A DNA stretch of 64,000 nucleotides from Thalassobaculum_A sp040219215. GTDB lineage: Bacteria; Pseudomonadota; Alphaproteobacteria; Thalassobaculales; Thalassobaculaceae. This document shows, piece after piece, positions 18,953 to 27,992 of the stretch. The translations under genes were made by a program, and so were the position numbers. Location: positions 62,001-126,000 of the forward strand of contig NZ_JAVJSX010000031.1 of the NCBI RefSeq assembly GCF_040219215.1. The letters are read 5' to 3'. Each line of letters opens with the position of its first letter. Positions within the stretch are counted from its first letter, which is position 1. The notes beneath the pieces are model-generated. The model was not told the origin of the DNA. It made no database searches and saw only the letters and a program-made list of their open reading frames with translations.

Positions 18953-20524
18953 CTATTCCCGGGGAAACGCCAGGGGAGCCACGACCTGTCCTCTCATGGA
19001 CGCCGCGTGGCGGCGCGAACGCCAGAGTGATGCACGAACGCTCAGATAGGCTATGACATGATTAAATGCGAGCACTGAGCGTATTGCCAAGTCCAGTACT
19101 CTCCTTCGCAATAATGGGATTGCCGTGTCGTAGCCGTAATCGTCGGCTAAAATTAATACTTGTCTTTCTGGTCGATCGGAACGACCCACGGGAGCGTAAG
19201 CCATGGTGAAATGGGATGGCCTGACGCTCCACCGTCTTTTCCAACCGATCCCCGGGTTCAAGGCTTCCTCGACAAGGCGCACCCGCCAATGCTTTAGCAG
19301 CCAGAATCCGTTTCTACGTCGGCGCGTCAACTCGCAAACCCGGTTCACGACATAGATCTTCTCCTGATCGCTGAGGTCAAACCCGAGCGAGTTGATGTCC
19401 GCTATTATCTCTTGATTGTTGATCGGTTGCCAAAACTCGGCCTTAAGAGGAATCAGAAAAGTCAGAAAGGCAAGGAAACCGGATCGTATCCACATGCTTG
19501 GCCACGCGATCTCTCTATAATCGGCAGCTTTGAGGTGAGCGATCGCTCGCACCCGCGCGACATCGAAACGCCACATGAAGCCCGGTATCTGCGAGGTCGG
19601 CTGAGCTTTCTGGAGTCCAGACATCAACGAACTTCCAGGTCGATTCCACCATTGCTTACCATCAAAAGTGCTCTCCAACAGGCAGTTGTGCCAAGGAAGC
19701 CCAGTCCAGGCGCACACCGCGCGCATGACAGCTTCTCCATGGGCATGGAGGTCTTCCAGATAGATAGAGCGGCTGTCGTCCCGCTTGAATTCAGATATTG
19801 CAACATCAGCACACAAGTGCTGTGGCCCGTCGTTGTAATCCGATGTCCACAAACAATCTTCAAACAGTTGTCCAAGCACTCTCTCTACGCCCGGACGGCT
19901 ACGCCGTCGCTGTGCTGATAGCTGTCGGCGTGGAGCGATCAGTTCAGGGAACACGTGTCGAATGCCTGAATCAAACAATGCTTCGGGTCTGCGAATCATA
20001 TGAATAATTTTTGAATCGGGGAAGTCGTCTTGAAAGTACTGACGCTCGACAACACTAGAACTGTGAATGTCCCAAATGAAAAACAGAGTGTTGTTAATTT
20101 TTTGATTTGCAGTATATTTATAAGCTAAACATAATAGTAAAATGGCCCATTTTCTGTTAAGATTACTAAAGTTTTCTTTCATTAAATGTGCATAGTTTCT
20201 CGCAAACTCACTCTTGTTAACGCCAATGCGCTGAGATCTATTGGGTCCCAATCGATCGAGGGAGTTTTGTTGAATGGATCGATCGTTTATTTCAATATTT
20301 AGCTGAGGAAATTGATCGACAAAATTAGATGGGTTCATCTTTCCATCTTTTATGGAACTGTAGAAATTTCTATACAAAAGTCGACTGTACAATCCTGGGA
20401 GAGTTAGAATAGATGGATGGCTGTCAAAAAGGCTTCCAAGAAGCATGGTGCCGGAAGAAAGATAATTTTGAATAGCAATTGTCCCGGATAATTCAATTTC
20501 TCGGTTAAAGTATTTAATAATCAT
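18953..20524 (-). CDS. Sulfotransferase-like (PAPS-binding fold) protein
   Basis: 523 residues from ATG 20524 (a TTG at 20560 in frame is possible). The N-terminal nucleotide-binding loop NYLSSGTMLLGSLFDSHPSI resembles the 5'-phosphosulfate loop of sulfotransferases, and DSKIIHMIRRPEALFDSG the 3'-phosphate motif. The lysine or arginine usual before SGT is missing. The region after about residue 330 has no recognised domain. The 5' half (about 20000-20524) is AT-rich, the 3' half is not, so the gene itself is mosaic. It could transfer sulfate, or another group from a 3'-phosphorylated nucleotide (see findings). Confidence 0.72.
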   Translation of the reverse strand: MIIKYFNREIELSGTIAIQNYLSSGTMLLGSLFDSHPSILTLPGLYSRLLYRNFYSSIKDGKMNPSNFVDQFPQLNIEINDRSIQQNSLDRLGPNRSQRIGVNKSEFARNYAHLMKENFSNLNRKWAILLLCLAYKYTANQKINNTLFFIWDIHSSSVVERQYFQDDFPDSKIIHMIRRPEALFDSGIRHVFPELIAPRRQLSAQRRRSRPGVERVLGQLFEDCLWTSDYNDGPQHLCADVAISEFKRDDSRSIYLEDLHAHGEAVMRAVCAWTGLPWHNCLLESTFDGKQWWNRPGSSLMSGLQKAQPTSQIPGFMWRFDVARVRAIAHLKAADYREIAWPSMWIRSGFLAFLTFLIPLKAEFWQPINNQEIIADINSLGFDLSDQEKIYVVNRVCELTRRRRNGFWLLKHWRVRLVEEALNPGIGWKRRWSVRPSHFTMAYAPVGRSDRPERQVLILADDYGYDTAIPLLRRRVLDLAIRSVLAFNHVIAYLSVRASLWRSRRHAASMRGQVVAPLAFPRE

Positions 20525-20672
20525 ATCGCACTCAATTTTTACGGCTGCGGTAGTATGCAATGCTAAAATACACTAGCGCTCACTGAGGCGGTAAGTGTGA
20601 TTACTCTGTTTCTTATCGTTCGTGCAGAATATCAAGGTTTCGCTGAACCGAATTGGTTTCGAGGTAGCGATA

Positions 20673-21707
20673 TTATGTTTCTGGACTGGTCGTTACGGCC
20701 CAGGAAACGTCACCGCGCTTGCGTCTGCTGTCGACGAAGGTCCCGATTCCAATCGCCGCGGTCTCGGGCGCCGCCTTTGCTTGAGACAGCACGGCTTCAA
20801 CATCTCGAACTTCCGAAGCGAGGTCCAGGCGAGAAGCCGTGTCGATCCAACGCCGCAGCAGATCGGCCTCTGTCGGATCGGATTCGAGGGCGTCGACCAG
20901 TTCACGCGCAAACTCAAAAAACTCAAACAGCACCGAAGAAGCAATTAACACATCGTGCTGCCGCGCTGACAGCAATGTCTCAGCCGCGGTCATGAGTGGA
21001 TCCTTGAAGAAGACTGCATCGGCCTGGATCACACGTTCCCGCGACCAATGATTGCGACGGTCCAGTCGGTTGTGTGATCTCAAGCGCATCGTGTCGAAGC
21101 CATAAAACGAGAAGCCCAGCGCCCGCAGCCAGCGCTCGACCTCGGAGAACAATCCCTGCCCAGCATACAACTCAGCAAACGATACCTCGCAGATCACAGC
21201 GACAGTGCGCTCTCGCAAGGTGCGCTCGCCACCTTGCAGGATCTCAAGCTCAGTGCCCTGGGTATCGATTTTAAGGATTTCCCCATCGGTGTTGGCGCTC
21301 CCGTCGAATATCACCGAGTCGAGCTTTCGCACTGGAACAGCCAGCTCACCGACTTTTCGCCATTTCTCCATTCTGTAGCGATCGACGAACTGAGTGTTCG
21401 GCGGTCTAAGTGAGTCATTCGTTGGTGCCGTGAACCGGTGCAGTGTCGCCCGTCCATCGAAGCCGGCGAGGCCGATGGACTCAAACCTCAGGGACTGGAA
21501 CGGAGTACCCTCGCGCTTTACCTGCGCCTGAAGAACCGCGCTTTCATTCGGATCGGGCTCGAAGCAGAGCACGCTTGCATAGGGTGCGAGCGGCAATACC
21601 GTCTCGTGCACGCCCCCACGGGCACCTATATCGACGAATCCAATCGGCTGCTCACGAAGCCGGGCTGCGAGGGCGCTTTGCGAAAATGGATTCATCGGTA
21701 CGGTCAT
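20673..21707 (-). CDS. FkbM family methyltransferase
   Basis: 344 residues, SAM-dependent methyltransferase. Motif I is FVDIGARGGVHE, followed by the acidic VLCFEPDPNES; the FkbM hallmark ILKIDTQGTELEILQGGE is complete, and ICEVSFAELY follows. FkbM-type enzymes methylate sugar hydroxyls in surface polysaccharides and natural products. ATG 21707; there is a 35-base gap to the dioxygenase gene upstream on the same strand, so they probably share an operon. Confidence 0.9.
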   Translation of the reverse strand: MTVPMNPFSQSALAARLREQPIGFVDIGARGGVHETVLPLAPYASVLCFEPDPNESAVLQAQVKREGTPFQSLRFESIGLAGFDGRATLHRFTAPTNDSLRPPNTQFVDRYRMEKWRKVGELAVPVRKLDSVIFDGSANTDGEILKIDTQGTELEILQGGERTLRERTVAVICEVSFAELYAGQGLFSEVERWLRALGFSFYGFDTMRLRSHNRLDRRNHWSRERVIQADAVFFKDPLMTAAETLLSARQHDVLIASSVLFEFFEFARELVDALESDPTEADLLRRWIDTASRLDLASEVRDVEAVLSQAKAAPETAAIGIGTFVDSRRKRGDVSWAVTTSPET

Positions 21708-21742
21708 ATCTGAGGGCCGATCAGGGAGTGCGGGATTCGGGC

Positions 21743-22477
21743 CTAGTGCAACGGCACTTCGGTGCGCTTGGAGTAGCTACCAGGGCGGAAACGTTCGCCG
21801 GATACGATGTAGGTCGACAGCAGCGCGTTCCGAGTCAAGGTCGTGCGATTCTGGTGTGATCCATGAACCAGATGCCCGTGCAACACCACTACCGCACCGC
21901 GAGGCAGCGAGACGTCAATCGGAGTATAGGCGGGAGGCACGACGCACTCTTCGTTGGCTGCGTTCGGATCCTGGTTGTGATCTGCAGTCCTGACCGGCAA
22001 GCGTCGCGTCGGCAGGATTGGCTCACGATTGGTACCTGGATAGATCACTAGTCCACCTTTTTCCGGTGACACATCGGTCAGAGCGCTCCAGACCGACGCG
22101 AACACTTCCGGTTTGGCCTCGATGTAATAGTTATCTTGGTGCAGGGAGAACCCACTGGTGCCCGGGACACCGAAAAAATACTCGGTCTGGAGGCCCGACA
22201 GCGGAGCGCTCATCAACCCCTCCATCAGAGCGACGACCTTGTGGCTACGCAATGCCTCAAGGAAGATCGGATCGGTCCTGTGAGGGTGCATAAGCGGGGT
22301 GAAATCGCCCTGCTCAGGGCCCGGAAACGCCAGCGCCGCTGCGTTGAGGCGCTCGCACTCGGCATCCGACCAGACATCGAGTTCGATCAGGAAACCGTGG
22401 CGTAGATAGAACGCTCGTGCCTCTTCCGGCTCAATCCCGAACTGGGGCGGTGCTGTCATATCAATGTCGATCGGCAT
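21743..22477 (-). CDS. Phytanoyl-CoA dioxygenase (PhyH) family protein
   Basis: 244 residues from ATG 22477; the frame is open further upstream but that overlaps the neighbouring methyltransferase gene. Iron ligands of a 2-oxoglutarate/Fe(II) oxygenase are seen: HQD in FSLHQDNYY and the distal histidine in HGHLVHGSHQNRT, followed by the arginine that binds 2-oxoglutarate. Sits 13 bases after the TylF-like gene on the same strand. Such proteins in polysaccharide clusters are thought to oxidise sugars or attached groups, but the substrate is unknown. Confidence 0.86.
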   Translation of the reverse strand: MPIDIDMTAPPQFGIEPEEARAFYLRHGFLIELDVWSDAECERLNAAALAFPGPEQGDFTPLMHPHRTDPIFLEALRSHKVVALMEGLMSAPLSGLQTEYFFGVPGTSGFSLHQDNYYIEAKPEVFASVWSALTDVSPEKGGLVIYPGTNREPILPTRRLPVRTADHNQDPNAANEECVVPPAYTPIDVSLPRGAVVVLHGHLVHGSHQNRTTLTRNALLSTYIVSGERFRPGSYSKRTEVPLH

Positions 22478-22490
22478 TTCTGTTGAAATC

Positions 22491-23255
22491 CTAATCTTTG
22501 ACCAGATAGGCGCCCGGATTGCTGCTCCAATCGAAACGTTGGAGTTTGACCTTCTTGTCCGCAAAAAACTCATCCACCGCCCGGCTTTCGCCCTCCCAGG
22601 GTGGTATGCCGTATTCGTCAAACGCAACGATTCCGCCAGGTACCACCAGGGGCCAGAGAATCTCGAGGGCAGAGAGCGTCGGGCGATACAAATCCACGTC
22701 GAAATGCAGCAGTGCGATCCGGATGCCCGGATTGTTTTCCACGAAATGTGGAACCGTTTCCTCAATGTTGCCCTTTACCAGTTCGACGCGAGCCTTGTAG
22801 GGGATAAACCGGTCGGCATCGAATATTGCGATAGCGTCACGCAGGGCGGTTTCAAAATCCTCACTGTCGAAACCACCGTCCCGCTTGCCGACCTCGGGAA
22901 CCTCTTTGCCGTCCTTTGCCTCGAGGCTTCCGAAGCCGCGGAAATTATCGAAACCGATGACGCGGCGTTGGCGGTCACCCATGTTGCGGATCTCCATGAA
23001 GTTCGCGAACGCCATAAGCGAACCACCGCGATACACCCCGAGCTCGACCACATCACCCGGCAGATCCATGACTTGTCGGTATAGCTCGTAGAGAGCCAGA
23101 AAACGCTTCATGAACACGCGACGGGTGTAGATTGCGAAGTTTCGCCAGATCTCACGGTGAGTAATACCGTGCTTCGCGAAATGGTCCTCAAGCATCCGCT
23201 CGATTTCATCGTCGGCTGCGAAGTTCTTCCTGCCGTCGAACTGGCGTTCGTTCAT
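22491..23255 (-). CDS. TylF/MycF-type O-methyltransferase
   Basis: 254 residues, SAM- and metal-dependent sugar O-methyltransferase fold. Seen: GDVVELGVYRGGSLMAFAN (motif I), VIGFDNFRGFGS, and LLHFDVDLYRPTLSALE with the metal-binding aspartates, then IVAFDEYG. TylF/MycF act on sugar hydroxyls of macrolides; homologues are frequent in surface glycan clusters. ATGA overlap with the upstream dioxygenase gene. Confidence 0.9.
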   Translation of the reverse strand: MNERQFDGRKNFAADDEIERMLEDHFAKHGITHREIWRNFAIYTRRVFMKRFLALYELYRQVMDLPGDVVELGVYRGGSLMAFANFMEIRNMGDRQRRVIGFDNFRGFGSLEAKDGKEVPEVGKRDGGFDSEDFETALRDAIAIFDADRFIPYKARVELVKGNIEETVPHFVENNPGIRIALLHFDVDLYRPTLSALEILWPLVVPGGIVAFDEYGIPPWEGESRAVDEFFADKKVKLQRFDWSSNPGAYLVKD

Positions 23256-24007
23256 GGGTGGTAACGCTCACTTCCATCGAGTCTCACGAATCGACCCCTG
23301 TTGAGGTCGAAGTAGTCTTTGCCGTCGAGTCCATCGTCCGGGTGAACAAGCCGAAATTCAAAGGACCGTCGGTCGATCCTGCCGTCTGGCCCGGGTACGG
23401 TGCGGTGGATCGCATGATCGCCAAATAGAAGAGCATCGCCCATTGTCAAACTGAATCGTGATGAGGATTGCGGTACAAACTCGGCGATTCTGGCGCCGTG
23501 GTCACCCTCTGCTGTGTGGGCGAGACTATCGGTGTTGCTATGACCGTATGCAAACTCGAGGGTAGATGCTGCAGTTGGATCGAACTCCAGGGGAACGAAA
23601 CAGGTTATCACGCGCAAATGTGCCCGACTGCCAAGAAGCCGCTGATAACCGATGTCCTGGTGCCAGGGGACAAGTTGGTGCGTTTGGGTGATGTGGCGGA
23701 TCTGAACCGGGAAGATCACCCAAGTGAAGGGGCCAAGCATATCACGGCTGGCAGGTGGCAACTCACGCCAGAGATCGTACCAGAATGGATCGAAGCGAAA
23801 AGAGTCCAGACCGGTTCCAAGGCGAACCGCCCGGGCGTCCCGGTCGTTGTCGGGATCTGGACGATGGGAAGCCTCGACGGCGTCAAAATGCCCTCGGACG
23901 CGACGTATTGTTGCGACATCGAAGAACGACCGCGCGTGATGAAAGAAGGCTCGATCGAGTGTCTTCGATACGCTCTTCACCTTGTCTCCAGCTTCGGCCT
24001 GAATCAT
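23252..24007 (-). CDS. PhyH-like 2-oxoglutarate/Fe(II) dioxygenase, second copy
   Basis: 251 residues. Iron ligands visible as HQD in LVPWHQDIGYQ and histidine in LFGDHAIHRTVPG, with the RSFEFR arginine for 2-oxoglutarate. It is only distantly similar to the other PhyH protein. First gene of a minus-strand group with the TylF-like, PhyH and FkbM genes; the start lies only about 70 bases from an IS3 scar, so its original promoter may be lost. Confidence 0.82.
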   Translation of the reverse strand: MIQAEAGDKVKSVSKTLDRAFFHHARSFFDVATIRRVRGHFDAVEASHRPDPDNDRDARAVRLGTGLDSFRFDPFWYDLWRELPPASRDMLGPFTWVIFPVQIRHITQTHQLVPWHQDIGYQRLLGSRAHLRVITCFVPLEFDPTAASTLEFAYGHSNTDSLAHTAEGDHGARIAEFVPQSSSRFSLTMGDALLFGDHAIHRTVPGPDGRIDRRSFEFRLVHPDDGLDGKDYFDLNRGRFVRLDGSERYHP

Positions 24008-24074
24008 CCACGGTGTCGGTTGAGTTTGAATACGGAATAACTGCCGCTAATGGAAGCCCCGGCAGACTGGCCCG

Positions 24075-24500
24075 CTGCCGGTTCCGTGGACGCGTGGTTA
24101 GGCTAACATGACGCGCCTCGCGAACTCGATAGGGCTGAGGCAGCCGATCGTCGAGTGCGTTCGCGTCGTGTTGTAAAACCGCTCGATACAATCGAGCATG
24201 TCGCCCCGGGAGGCGTTACGGGTGCGGTAGACCTTCTGGCGGACGCGATCGGTCTTTAGCGACGAGAAGAAGCTCTTCATCGAGGCGTTGTCCCAGACGT
24301 TTCCGGACCGGCTCATCGAGCAGGTGACGCCGTATTAGGCCATCAGGCGCCGGAACGGCCCGTTGGTGTATTGGCTGCCCCGGTCGGAATGGTGCAGCAG
24401 CGCGCCGTGGCTGCCACGGCGCCAGGTCGCCATGAGGAGGGCGTCGGTGACGAGTTGGGCGGTCATCTCGAACTTCGTCGAGGATAGATTCTGAGGCGCG
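24075..24500 (-). pseudogene. IS3-family transposase orfB, 3' fragment with in-frame stop
   Basis: Reading the minus strand gives the C-terminal part of an IS3 integrase: HHSDRGSQYTNGPFRRLMA, an in-frame TAA at about 24336, then GVTCSMSRSGNVWDNASMKS and IERFYNTTRTHSTIGCLSP to the stop at 24098. Nothing of the family is found beyond about base 24500, so the 5' two-thirds and orfA are lost. The bases just after the stop (24075-24097) resemble an IS3 terminal repeat. Non-functional scar. Confidence 0.85.
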
Positions 24501-24574
24501 CAGGTCAGGGCATAAGTGCACTGTAGTGTAAATCTGATCCGCCAGTTATCGTACTTGGATGTTCTTAAATATAT

Positions 24575-25741
24575 TTAAGTTTTACTAATCTTGGAAATAG
24601 TGGATAGGAGAAAATTGATCGCGTGTGGTTGTCTTCGACACGCATCGACCCAAGAATCTACATTGGATGCCTGCACTAAAAGGTCCCTGTTTAATGAGCG
24701 AAATATCAAGCTCCTGGAATCAGATCCAAGTAATATTGCTTTACAAACGTCGTCGATAATATGCTCGGCAAACTCTGCAGTAATTTTTGAAAATTTTTGT
24801 GTCAAAGTTTGTAGCATTTTTGAGCGAAACTTAAGAAAATAAGCGTACTCACTCTCGTCAAAAAGTTTGTAAATCAAGTCTCTCTTCTGATGGTTTTTAT
24901 TAGTTGAAATGCGAGATTGACCTGTTCGACGTATCATAAACAAGTCGTCAGTCATGTGCGAGTTGCCGTGCATCGCTATATTAAGAGAAAAGGCAATATC
25001 AACAAGTTGATCCATCTTTGTTGATTTCAAGTACATTATATTATTCATGCTATTTTTATATACATTTACTCTAGTTAAATTATACCATGTCATAGCTGTT
25101 GCCACTGCTAAAATAACTAGGCGATCATGAATTCTAGTTTGATTAAAATCAGGCGTAAAATGGCCTCCAACCAAAATATCACTTTCAGGATCTGGTGAGT
25201 TTCTAAATATATTGATGGATGGCCCGTTTACCGATACGATGACATCGTCGTTGTCCATGGTTTGTATTCCAGAATTGATCGCTATAGGATTATAAAAATC
25301 ATCATCATCCCATTTCAGAAAGTACGGAGTTTTGGCATTTTCTACAATAAATTCAATTGGCTCAAGGCTTAGCGCATTCTCTGGAAATAATTTATGTTGT
25401 ATGTCTAAATTGGAAAATTTATTACAGTATGTTTGAATCGCTTTCCAGTGTAGTTTCTTGTTTTTTTCATTACTTGAATCGGCAACAATCAATTTTGCTC
25501 CTGGAAAATGTTTTGAAATATATTGTATGCAAGACTCAAAATATACTGGCCTGTTAAATAGTGACATGCCAATTGTGAGTTTACTGAAGTCAAAAATCTC
25601 ATCATACGTAAATTCAACGTCGTATACTTCTGATTGTTTGAACTTCCATCCCTCTCGTTTAATGTAGCTCTTTTGAATCGCCTTGCGAAACTCCACTAAA
25701 TGGTCTATTGTTAATATTTCTCCAGGTATTATCGGCGTCAT
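24575..25741 (-). CDS. Family 2-like glycosyltransferase (TIGR00180-like), AT-rich
   Basis: 388 residues. The N-terminal third reads like a GT-A fold: LTIGMSLFNRPVYFESCIQY, then AKLIVADSSNEKN, and an acidic metal motif KWDDDDFYNP near residue 140. The C-terminal half, rich in Asn, Ile and Lys, is not recognised. The gene is strongly AT-rich with A/T-ending codons, unlike nearly everything else here, and lies beside an IS3 scar, so recent acquisition is likely. Start ATG 25741. Confidence 0.68.
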   Translation of the reverse strand: MTPIIPGEILTIDHLVEFRKAIQKSYIKREGWKFKQSEVYDVEFTYDEIFDFSKLTIGMSLFNRPVYFESCIQYISKHFPGAKLIVADSSNEKNKKLHWKAIQTYCNKFSNLDIQHKLFPENALSLEPIEFIVENAKTPYFLKWDDDDFYNPIAINSGIQTMDNDDVIVSVNGPSINIFRNSPDPESDILVGGHFTPDFNQTRIHDRLVILAVATAMTWYNLTRVNVYKNSMNNIMYLKSTKMDQLVDIAFSLNIAMHGNSHMTDDLFMIRRTGQSRISTNKNHQKRDLIYKLFDESEYAYFLKFRSKMLQTLTQKFSKITAEFAEHIIDDVCKAILLGSDSRSLIFRSLNRDLLVQASNVDSWVDACRRQPHAINFLLSTISKISKT

Positions 25742-25824
25742 TTGATTGCCAATCCGTTGGTTCGAGGTGAGTTTAAGTGAATGTTATATTTCAATAATTT
25801 GAACATTCGTGACAATTAGATTGA

Positions 25825-26814
25825 TCAGTGAATTGTATCAATGACACCATCTAGATTTTTCTTCGAATTAAGTGTCGATCGGTACCATTCGTAAGTGCGT
25901 TTTAGTCCGTCCTGGATTGAGGTTGTCGGAACCCAGCCAAGATGACGGATTCTTTCGCCATCCAGTGCCTTCTGCATCATTCCGTCCGGCTTCGTAACGT
26001 CAAACACAAGGTTTCCTTTGTAGCCAATAGTCGATGCAATTGCTTTGGATAATTCATATATTGATACTGAGTGTCCAGATCCAATGTTGATAGGTTCAAT
26101 ATCAGAGTAGAAATCTAAGGCAGTCAACAACCCAACCGCTAGATCATCGATATAAAGGAATTCTCGTGTCGGTCGACCCGAGCCCCAGACGGTTACCGTC
26201 TCTGCGCCGGTCTCGTGAGCGTGATGAATTCTGTTCATTAGGCCGCCGCATACATGGGAAGCGGCCGGATCCATGTGCTGTCCTGGCCCGTAGATGTTTG
26301 GCGGGACGACAGAGATGAAGTCTACCCCGTACTGTCGGCGATAGGCGCTGCACAGCTGAATTCCGGCGATCTTGGCGACGGCGTATGGTTGGTTCGTTGG
26401 CTCCAGTGGGCCGGTGAGCAAGCTCGATTCTCGGAGCGGTTGTTCCGCATCGCGCGGATAGATGCACGAAGCAGCAAGGTATGCGAGCTTCCTGCATCCG
26501 ACGCGGCGTGCTGCCTCGATCACCGATGTGGCTATCGCAAGATTGTCGAATATGAAGTCTGCTGGCCGTTCTAGATTTGCCGCAATTCCACCGACGGTGC
26601 CCGCCGCGACGATGATTCGGTCGGGCCGGTGTGTGCCAACCCAGGCCAGAACAGCGGCTGCGTCTCGAAGGTCCAGATCCGATCGTGCAACTGTAAGAAC
26701 GTCAGTCCCGCGTGCCTTCAGATGGCGGGCCACGGCGCTTCCGACCATCCCGTTGTGACCACAAACCCAGACTCGCTCCGCAACTTGGCCGTCAAATTTA
26801 GCGCTACCGGACAT
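25825..26814 (-). CDS. fcl: GDP-L-fucose synthase-like epimerase/reductase
   Basis: 329 residues, short-chain dehydrogenase fold. NADP-binding GHNGMVGSAV, the serine-containing LAASCIYPRDAEQP and catalytic YAVAK are present, as is the fucose-synthase stretch NIYGPGQHMDP. Fcl converts GDP-4-keto-6-deoxy-mannose to GDP-L-fucose; in C. jejuni a homologue acts in capsular heptose synthesis, so the exact sugar is open. Divergent from the kinase gene, with about 97 bases between starts for promoters. Confidence 0.88.
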   Translation of the reverse strand: MSGSAKFDGQVAERVWVCGHNGMVGSAVARHLKARGTDVLTVARSDLDLRDAAAVLAWVGTHRPDRIIVAAGTVGGIAANLERPADFIFDNLAIATSVIEAARRVGCRKLAYLAASCIYPRDAEQPLRESSLLTGPLEPTNQPYAVAKIAGIQLCSAYRRQYGVDFISVVPPNIYGPGQHMDPAASHVCGGLMNRIHHAHETGAETVTVWGSGRPTREFLYIDDLAVGLLTALDFYSDIEPINIGSGHSVSIYELSKAIASTIGYKGNLVFDVTKPDGMMQKALDGERIRHLGWVPTTSIQDGLKRTYEWYRSTLNSKKNLDGVIDTIH

Positions 26815-26911
26815 CTATAACCTACGAGGCTAGCTTGTGCACATAGTGCATGTAGTGGAATGGTCTGCCGCAGCCGTATATATGGCAGGTGACCTTCGCT
26901 GGAGGATAACG

Positions 26912-27988
26912 TTGATTATCACGCGTACGCCATACCGCGTCTCCCTGTTCGGCGGCGGGACCGACTTTCCAGCATGGTACCTGAAGCACGGGGGGAAGGT
27001 CGTTGGATTCTCGATATCCAGGTACGCCTACTTAACAGTACGCTTGCTTCCTCCATTCTTCGAGCACAAGCACCGAGTTGTCTATTCTTGCGTAGAGACG
27101 GTCAACTCGATCGACGAAATTCAGCACCCCGCTGTACGCGCGGTCCTGTCCGATCAGAGAATCGAGACAGGGCTCGAGATCCATCACGACGGTGACCTGC
27201 CGGCGCGTTCTGGCCTCGGCTCCAGTTCATCGTTCACCGTGGGGCTTCTGCACGCCATACACACGCTTCAGGGACGCAAAATTAGCAAGCAGGCGCTTGC
27301 CGGCGAGGCAACTCGGATCGAACAGGACATTATTGGCGAGGCTGTTGGCAGCCAGGACCAGTGCTGGGCGGCTCACGGCGGCTTCAACAGCATCACCTTC
27401 CAACCTGACGGTCGGGTTGTCGTCAAGCCTGCCACCCTTTCGCGGACTCGATCATCCATACTGCTCAACCATCTGATGCTGTTCTTCACCGGACTCTGCC
27501 GATTGGCCCCCGCGATCGAAGCGGAGAAGATAGTCAACATTGAGCGACGAATAGTCGACTTGCGTGAGATCGGTGCCCTTACCGACGAGGCGATTGCTAT
27601 TCTAGAGGGAAATGGGGATCTTGCCCCGCTGGGGGACCTGCTGCATGAGAGCTGGCGCGTCAAGAAAGGACTTGCAACTCAAGTAACCAGCGTCTCGATT
27701 GATGAAATCTATGATCGGGCCAGGTCGGCTGGCGCGACAGGTGGCAAACTGCTCGGTGCTGGCGGCGGCGGCTTCATGCTGCTGTTTGCTCCGCCCGAAC
27801 GCCAAGCCGCAATCAGAACGGCATTAGAAGGGTTGATTGAGGTTGATTTTGGTATCGACTATTCGGGAAGCTCGGTCATCTTCGATGAGCCTGAGCAGTT
27901 GAGCCGTTGCAATGCTCGCACTGTGGACGTGTTGAACGATGTGGGATCGCCTCGGCGTGGATCTGATTCTATTTTAGCGGAAAGATAG
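26912..27988 (+). CDS. GHMP kinase, HddA-like (heptose 7-phosphate kinase type)
   Basis: 358 residues from TTG 26912, which follows GGAGGA (26901-26906) by 5 bases and places the conserved IITRTPYRVSLFGGGTD at the very N-terminus; the longer frame from 26837 has no such support. ATP motif PARSGLGSSSSFTVGLLHA and C-terminal motif GGKLLGAGGGGFMLLF are intact. Closest recognised type is D-glycero-D-manno-heptose 7-phosphate kinase (HddA), part of GDP-heptose synthesis. The HddC-like gene at 32343 fits that pathway; gmhA and gmhB are not in the window. Confidence 0.85.
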   Translation: MIITRTPYRVSLFGGGTDFPAWYLKHGGKVVGFSISRYAYLTVRLLPPFFEHKHRVVYSCVETVNSIDEIQHPAVRAVLSDQRIETGLEIHHDGDLPARSGLGSSSSFTVGLLHAIHTLQGRKISKQALAGEATRIEQDIIGEAVGSQDQCWAAHGGFNSITFQPDGRVVVKPATLSRTRSSILLNHLMLFFTGLCRLAPAIEAEKIVNIERRIVDLREIGALTDEAIAILEGNGDLAPLGDLLHESWRVKKGLATQVTSVSIDEIYDRARSAGATGGKLLGAGGGGFMLLFAPPERQAAIRTALEGLIEVDFGIDYSGSSVIFDEPEQLSRCNARTVDVLNDVGSPRRGSDSILAER

Positions 27989-27992
27989 TCTC

